Shown here: positions 60,863-64,000 of the stretch, in pieces
How positions within the stretch are numbered: position 1 is the first letter of the stretch
Layout: the number at the start of each line of letters is the position of its first letter
Made by a program: the position numbers and the translations under genes
The notes under the pieces: model-generated
What the model was told of the DNA's origin: nothing
What the model saw: only the letters and a program-made list of their open reading frames with translations
The model's database searches: none
NCBI GenBank assembly: GCA_015059015.1
Contig: SVBG01000001.1
Span: 260,026 to 324,025, forward strand
Reading direction: 5' to 3'
Source of the DNA: Erysipelotrichaceae bacterium
GTDB taxonomy: Bacteria; Bacillota_I; Bacilli_A; ML615J-28; CAG-313
DNA length: 64,000 nucleotides

Positions 60863-61818
60863 TGTTTTTATACACAAAAAAAGAAGTTGTTATGCTAGCA
60901 CAAGAATTAAATGTGCAAAAACAAACACTTGAAAGAGTGCTTAGATTAATTGACGTTTTAAAATTTATTAATACAGATGAATATTTAAAAGAAAAACTTG
61001 CATTAAAAGGAGGGATTGCAATTAATCTAGTCTTTTATAATTGTACTAGATTAAGTGTTGATATTGATTTTGATTATATTGGTTCAATTGAAAGAGAACA
61101 GATGATATCGGATAGAGCATTAATTGAAGCGAAATTGTTAAGTTATATGCAGGAATCTAATATTCAATATCGCAGTGATAAAACAAAGAAAACGCATGCG
61201 TTAGATTCATTTGTTTTTAATTACTTAAATATGTTTAATGCGATAGATATGATAAAAGTAGAAATTAACTATATGAATAGAATTCATTTGTTTGAGTGTA
61301 AAAAAAGAACTATAACTTTACAATTAAAAGATAAAGTAGAAGTTTTAGTATTAAATAAATTTGACTTGTTTGCATCAAAAGTGAATGCTTTAATAAATAG
61401 AACAACTATAAGGGATATTTATGATGTGAATAATATGATTATAAATAAAACTATTGAAAATGATGAATTTAATTTGTTTAAAAAGTGTGTTATTTTCTAT
61501 TCATTGTTATCTTCTGAGGATAAAGCTAATATAAAAGTATTATTTGAAGAATGTAAAAATCGAATGAATGCTTATATAGGTAAGAGAATTCCTCAATATT
61601 TAACTGCAACGTTAAAACAAAACGAAGAGTTTGATATTAACAATGCAGTAAATAATATTAGTGACTTATTAGATAACATTTTGAAAAGTCTTACTGAGAA
61701 TGAAATTACTTTTATAAAGAGTTTTCCTAAGGTAATAGTGGATCTTTTTGATAATGATTTAATTGATGAAAAAGTAGAAAAACACCCTATGATTATATGG
61801 AAACAATCTTTGATATAA
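60862..61818 (+). CDS. AbiEii-type nucleotidyltransferase toxin
   Basis: The 318-residue protein is a MNT-like nucleotidyltransferase of the AbiEii/COG2253 group: LKEKLALKGGIAINLVFYN, then RLSVDIDFDYIG, the GG...SxDxD motif that binds metal and NTP, and VLVLNKFDLFASKVNALINRTTIRDIYDV, the conserved second-domain stretch. Family members block phage infection or slow growth by modifying tRNA or other targets. It overlaps AbiEi by one base and is the last gene of the insert. Confidence 0.88.
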   Translation: MFLYTKKEVVMLAQELNVQKQTLERVLRLIDVLKFINTDEYLKEKLALKGGIAINLVFYNCTRLSVDIDFDYIGSIEREQMISDRALIEAKLLSYMQESNIQYRSDKTKKTHALDSFVFNYLNMFNAIDMIKVEINYMNRIHLFECKKRTITLQLKDKVEVLVLNKFDLFASKVNALINRTTIRDIYDVNNMIINKTIENDEFNLFKKCVIFYSLLSSEDKANIKVLFEECKNRMNAYIGKRIPQYLTATLKQNEEFDINNAVNNISDLLDNILKSLTENEITFIKSFPKVIVDLFDNDLIDEKVEKHPMIIWKQSLI

Positions 61819-61888
61819 TAACCATCATAGTTATATTTATAATTTTATATAATAAGTTATTAATAAATTATAATATTAAATAATTTTC

Positions 61889-61920
61889 TCACCACTTGCA
61901 TATAATGTAGTGGTGATTTT
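61889..61920 (+). terminator. Hairpin in front of murC
   Basis: TCACCACT pairs with AGTGGTGA, followed by seven T residues that run to the murC start codon. It ends the AbiE transcript, and since it abuts the murC ATG it may also regulate murC. The same segment is duplicated at 59824-59857. Confidence 0.8.
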
Positions 61921-61925
61921 TTTAT

Positions 61926-63197
61926 ATGAAATACTTTTTAGTTGGCATTAAAGGAACTGGAATGAGTGGTCTTGCAATATTCTTAAAAGAGGCAGGACAT
62001 GAAGTAGTAGGTAGTGATAATAGTAATTATTATTTTACTGTTGATGAGTTAAACAATAATGATATTGAAATTAAAGAATATAATAAGAATAATATTAAGA
62101 ATGATTGTATATATATAATTGGTCTATCTATAAAGAAAGATAATGTAGAGTTTAGTGAGATTTTAAATCGTGATTTAGAATATTATTATTATAATGATTT
62201 TATTGGAGAGTTTATTGATAAGAAAATGATTGCGGTAAGTGGAACACATGGAAAGACTACTACTTGTCATATTATAAAAGAGTTATCTAATATTTCATAT
62301 ATTATTGGATGTGGAAATGGTGGATGTAATGAAAGTGAGTATTTTGTGTTAGAAGCTTGTGAATATAAGAATCATTTTCATAGTTATTCTCCAGAGCTAT
62401 TATTAATCCTTAATATGGATATAGATCATCCTGATTTCTTTAAGAATAAGAAAGATGTAATTAATAGTTATCAAGGAATGTGTGATAGATCTAAAGTAGT
62501 ACTTGTAAATGGTGATGATAAATTAAGTAAATATTTAGTGCATTCTAATATATATACATATGGTTTTAGTGAAGGTGTAGATTATCAAATTAAATTAATA
62601 GAATCTAGTGTTAATGGATATAAGTTTTTGTTAAAAGGTAAAGGACTTTGTAGATTTTTAAAATGTAATTTAGTTGGTATACATAATTTATATAATTATG
62701 TTGGCGCTTATTTAGCTTGTTTATTAAGTTATTTAAAAATTAATCAATATGTAAATATTACACTTCCTAAAAGAAGAATGACTTCATATAAATATGGCAA
62801 TAGTGTTTTAATAGATGATTATGCACATCATCCAACTGAGATTAATGCATTGCTTGAGAGTTTAAAGATTAAATATGATGGATATAAAATAAATTGTATT
62901 TTTCAAAGTCATACATATTCTAGGACAATTAAGTATCGTAATGAGTTTAAAAAGGTATTGAAGAAATTTGATGATGTGTATTTACTTGATGTATTTTCTT
63001 CTGCAAGAGAAAAAGAAGGTGTTTTGATGCAAAAAAGAGTCAATAGATATTTTAGAAAGTTTAAAAAATACGATAGTTCCATACTAGAAAGTATATGTGA
63101 ATCAAATAAAGAAGTATGGGTTTTTCTTGGAGCAGGTACAAGTAACGAGTTATTAGAAACATTTAAAAAAGAACATTTTAATGCAATGAAAATGTAA
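61926..63197 (+). CDS. murC: UDP-N-acetylmuramate-L-alanine ligase
   Basis: First amino-acid-adding ligase of peptidoglycan synthesis; joins L-Ala to UDP-MurNAc with ATP. Visible: FLVGIKGTGMSGLAIFLKEAGHEV (N-terminal Rossmann-like domain), VSGTHGKTTTCHIIK (ATP loop), NMDIDHPDFFKN, and YDDYAHHPTEI-like VLIDDYAHHPTEINALLE in the C-terminal domain. Length 423 is normal. No clear ribosome binding site: the ATG lies five bases after the T-run of the hairpin, so translation may be leaderless or depend on a site not recognised. Its 5' end is duplicated as a broken copy at 59858. Confidence 0.95.
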   Translation: MKYFLVGIKGTGMSGLAIFLKEAGHEVVGSDNSNYYFTVDELNNNDIEIKEYNKNNIKNDCIYIIGLSIKKDNVEFSEILNRDLEYYYYNDFIGEFIDKKMIAVSGTHGKTTTCHIIKELSNISYIIGCGNGGCNESEYFVLEACEYKNHFHSYSPELLLILNMDIDHPDFFKNKKDVINSYQGMCDRSKVVLVNGDDKLSKYLVHSNIYTYGFSEGVDYQIKLIESSVNGYKFLLKGKGLCRFLKCNLVGIHNLYNYVGAYLACLLSYLKINQYVNITLPKRRMTSYKYGNSVLIDDYAHHPTEINALLESLKIKYDGYKINCIFQSHTYSRTIKYRNEFKKVLKKFDDVYLLDVFSSAREKEGVLMQKRVNRYFRKFKKYDSSILESICESNKEVWVFLGAGTSNELLETFKKEHFNAMKM

Positions 63198-63228
63198 TGA
63201 AAAATTTTCATAAAATGGAATATATTAC

Positions 63229-63257
63229 TTGATAAACATTCCTCTTTATGCTATAAT
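63229..63257 (+). promoter_or_regulatory. Promoter of the LacI-type regulator gene
   Basis: TTGATA (63229-63234), 17-base spacer and TATAAT (63252-63257). Downstream, AACTATAG occurs at 63264-63271 and again at 63281-63288, 17 bases apart, which could be sites for a regulator. Confidence 0.75.
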
Positions 63258-63314
63258 TTTAGTAACTATAGCATTTTGTCAACTATAGAATATTTAAGAA
63301 AGCGAGGAATGTTT

Positions 63315-64000
63315 ATGAAGCCTGATCGTCGTGCAAGCCAAGCTACTATTATGGAAGTTGCGATTGCTGCTGGAGTAAGTTTAGCTACAGTTTCTAGAAC
63401 AACTAATCATCCGGATAAAGTTAAACCAGAAACACGTGAAAAGATTTTACGTATCATTAAAGAAAAAGGTTATAAACCTAATCTTAATGCAAAAAGCCTT
63501 GCGAGTAGTAAATCTACCACTGTTGCGGTTGTTGTTCCTGAACTTACGCGTAGTTCAATTGCTGGTTTAGTTGATGGCATTGCTGATTGTGCAAATCGTC
63601 GTGGTTATTTTGTTAGATTGTTTGTTAATAACAAATTAAAAGATGGTGATGTTGAAAGTCTAAAAGACTTTTGGTCTACACTTATGGCATCTGTTGTTGA
63701 TGGTGTTTTATATATTAATGATGAAATGACTGAAGAAAGTATTGAACTTATTAAAAACTCAAGTATTCCTGTTGTCTTAACAAATATTGTATGTGGTGAT
63801 CCAGAAATTCCATATGTATCAATTGACTATTATAAAGCTGCGTATGAAATGACTAAAGAAATGATTAAACGTGGTAATAAGAAAATTTGGATGATTAATA
63901 CAATTAGAAAGTATGTAGTTAATGATTTAAAAGTTGCCGGTTATTCTAAAGCAATGACTGAAGCAGGGTTAGAGCCTATTGTTAAAAATGTTCCAGGTAA
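63315..64000 (+). CDS. LacI/GalR-family regulator, 3' end outside the window
   Basis: The frame is open to the end of the window (228 codons seen). Residues 10-62 are a LacI helix-turn-helix: TIMEVAIAAGVSLATVSRTTN, VKPETREKILRIIKEKGYKPN, with the hinge NLNAKSLASSKS. The periplasmic-binding-like effector domain follows (VAVVVPELTRSSIAGLVDGIADCANRRGYFV, SVVDGVLYIN). It resembles sugar-responsive repressors or CcpA; the missing half carries residues needed to tell. The ATG at 63315 is preferred to one at 63309 because GCGAGG is then eight bases away. Confidence 0.9.
   Translation, partial: MKPDRRASQATIMEVAIAAGVSLATVSRTTNHPDKVKPETREKILRIIKEKGYKPNLNAKSLASSKSTTVAVVVPELTRSSIAGLVDGIADCANRRGYFVRLFVNNKLKDGDVESLKDFWSTLMASVVDGVLYINDEMTEESIELIKNSSIPVVLTNIVCGDPEIPYVSIDYYKAAYEMTKEMIKRGNKKIWMINTIRKYVVNDLKVAGYSKAMTEAGLEPIVKNVPG

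Noticed and set aside
1-64000. Mycoplasma-type code (TGA as Trp)
   Set aside because: TGA is used as a stop in murG, the ART gene and others, and Trp is encoded by TGG in the conserved proteins.
1-64000. tRNA, rRNA, CRISPR arrays or insertion sequences
   Set aside because: None was recognised on reading either strand; no transposase or integrase gene is present, even at the two island edges.

Overview
The window is AT-rich, uses TGA as a stop (for example murG and the ART toxin gene), and has AGGAGG-type ribosome binding sites and TTGACA/TATAAT promoters. Spore genes (cotJ, an alpha/beta small acid-soluble protein, ylbD, a YjcZ-like gene), a full peptidoglycan set (murG, murB, murC, ftsZ) and a rimP-nusA-rnpM-rplGA-infB-rbfA operon point to a spore-forming, walled, fermentative member of the Bacilli. 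It is probably an uncultured lineage near Erysipelotrichia or the walled relatives of Mollicutes; the placement is inferred from gene content only.

Layout. 0-10.3 kb: murG (cut by the window edge), murB, the cotJ operon, a phosphodiesterase, an ABC exporter, ackA with ftsZ 35 nt behind it, an unknown membrane protein and an iron alcohol dehydrogenase. 10.3-24.3 kb: aldo/keto reductase, a five-gene operon of unknown role (membrane protein, HTH membrane protein, HAD phosphatase, zinc-ribbon protein, possible nuclease), a large GHL10-type lipoprotein, SASP, thiI with its cysteine desulfurase, an rRNA methyltransferase and a nucleoside kinase. 24.4-38 kb: the translation/RNA operon from rimP to rbfA, malQ, uvrC, an exonuclease, RNase J, a HAD phosphatase, peptide deformylase and MscL. 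38-40 kb: a small island (HTH, RhuM-PLD protein, GC-rich small RNA candidate) lying between a decayed and an intact copy of a YjcZ-like sporulation gene. 40-53.5 kb: spore genes ylbD/ylbE and the rpsP-khpA-rimM-trmD-rplS set, split by a metal exporter with its ArsR sensor and by a block of lipoprotein, M6 metalloprotease, radical SAM enzyme and a membrane protein ending in a (Cys-Ala)5 tail. 53.6-57 kb: MATE exporter and glutamate symporter. 57-61.8 kb: a toxin/antitoxin-type island. 61.9-64 kb: murC and a LacI-type regulator cut by the window end.

The most unusual parts are in the accessory regions. An ADP-ribosyltransferase-like (DUF3990-type) toxin gene overlaps a gene whose product joins an antitoxin-like region to an inorganic pyrophosphatase-like domain. 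A Fic protein follows, and then an AbiEi/AbiEii pair that is flanked by a second, broken copy of the murC 5' end. The RhuM island is flanked in the same way by a broken copy of a host gene, so both look like insertions that duplicated or replaced a short piece of their target. The radical SAM/SPASM enzyme overlapping the gene for a membrane protein with a (Cys-Ala)5 tail looks like a maturase/substrate pair. A strongly GC-rich, terminator-ended segment behind the RhuM gene is a good candidate for an undescribed small RNA.
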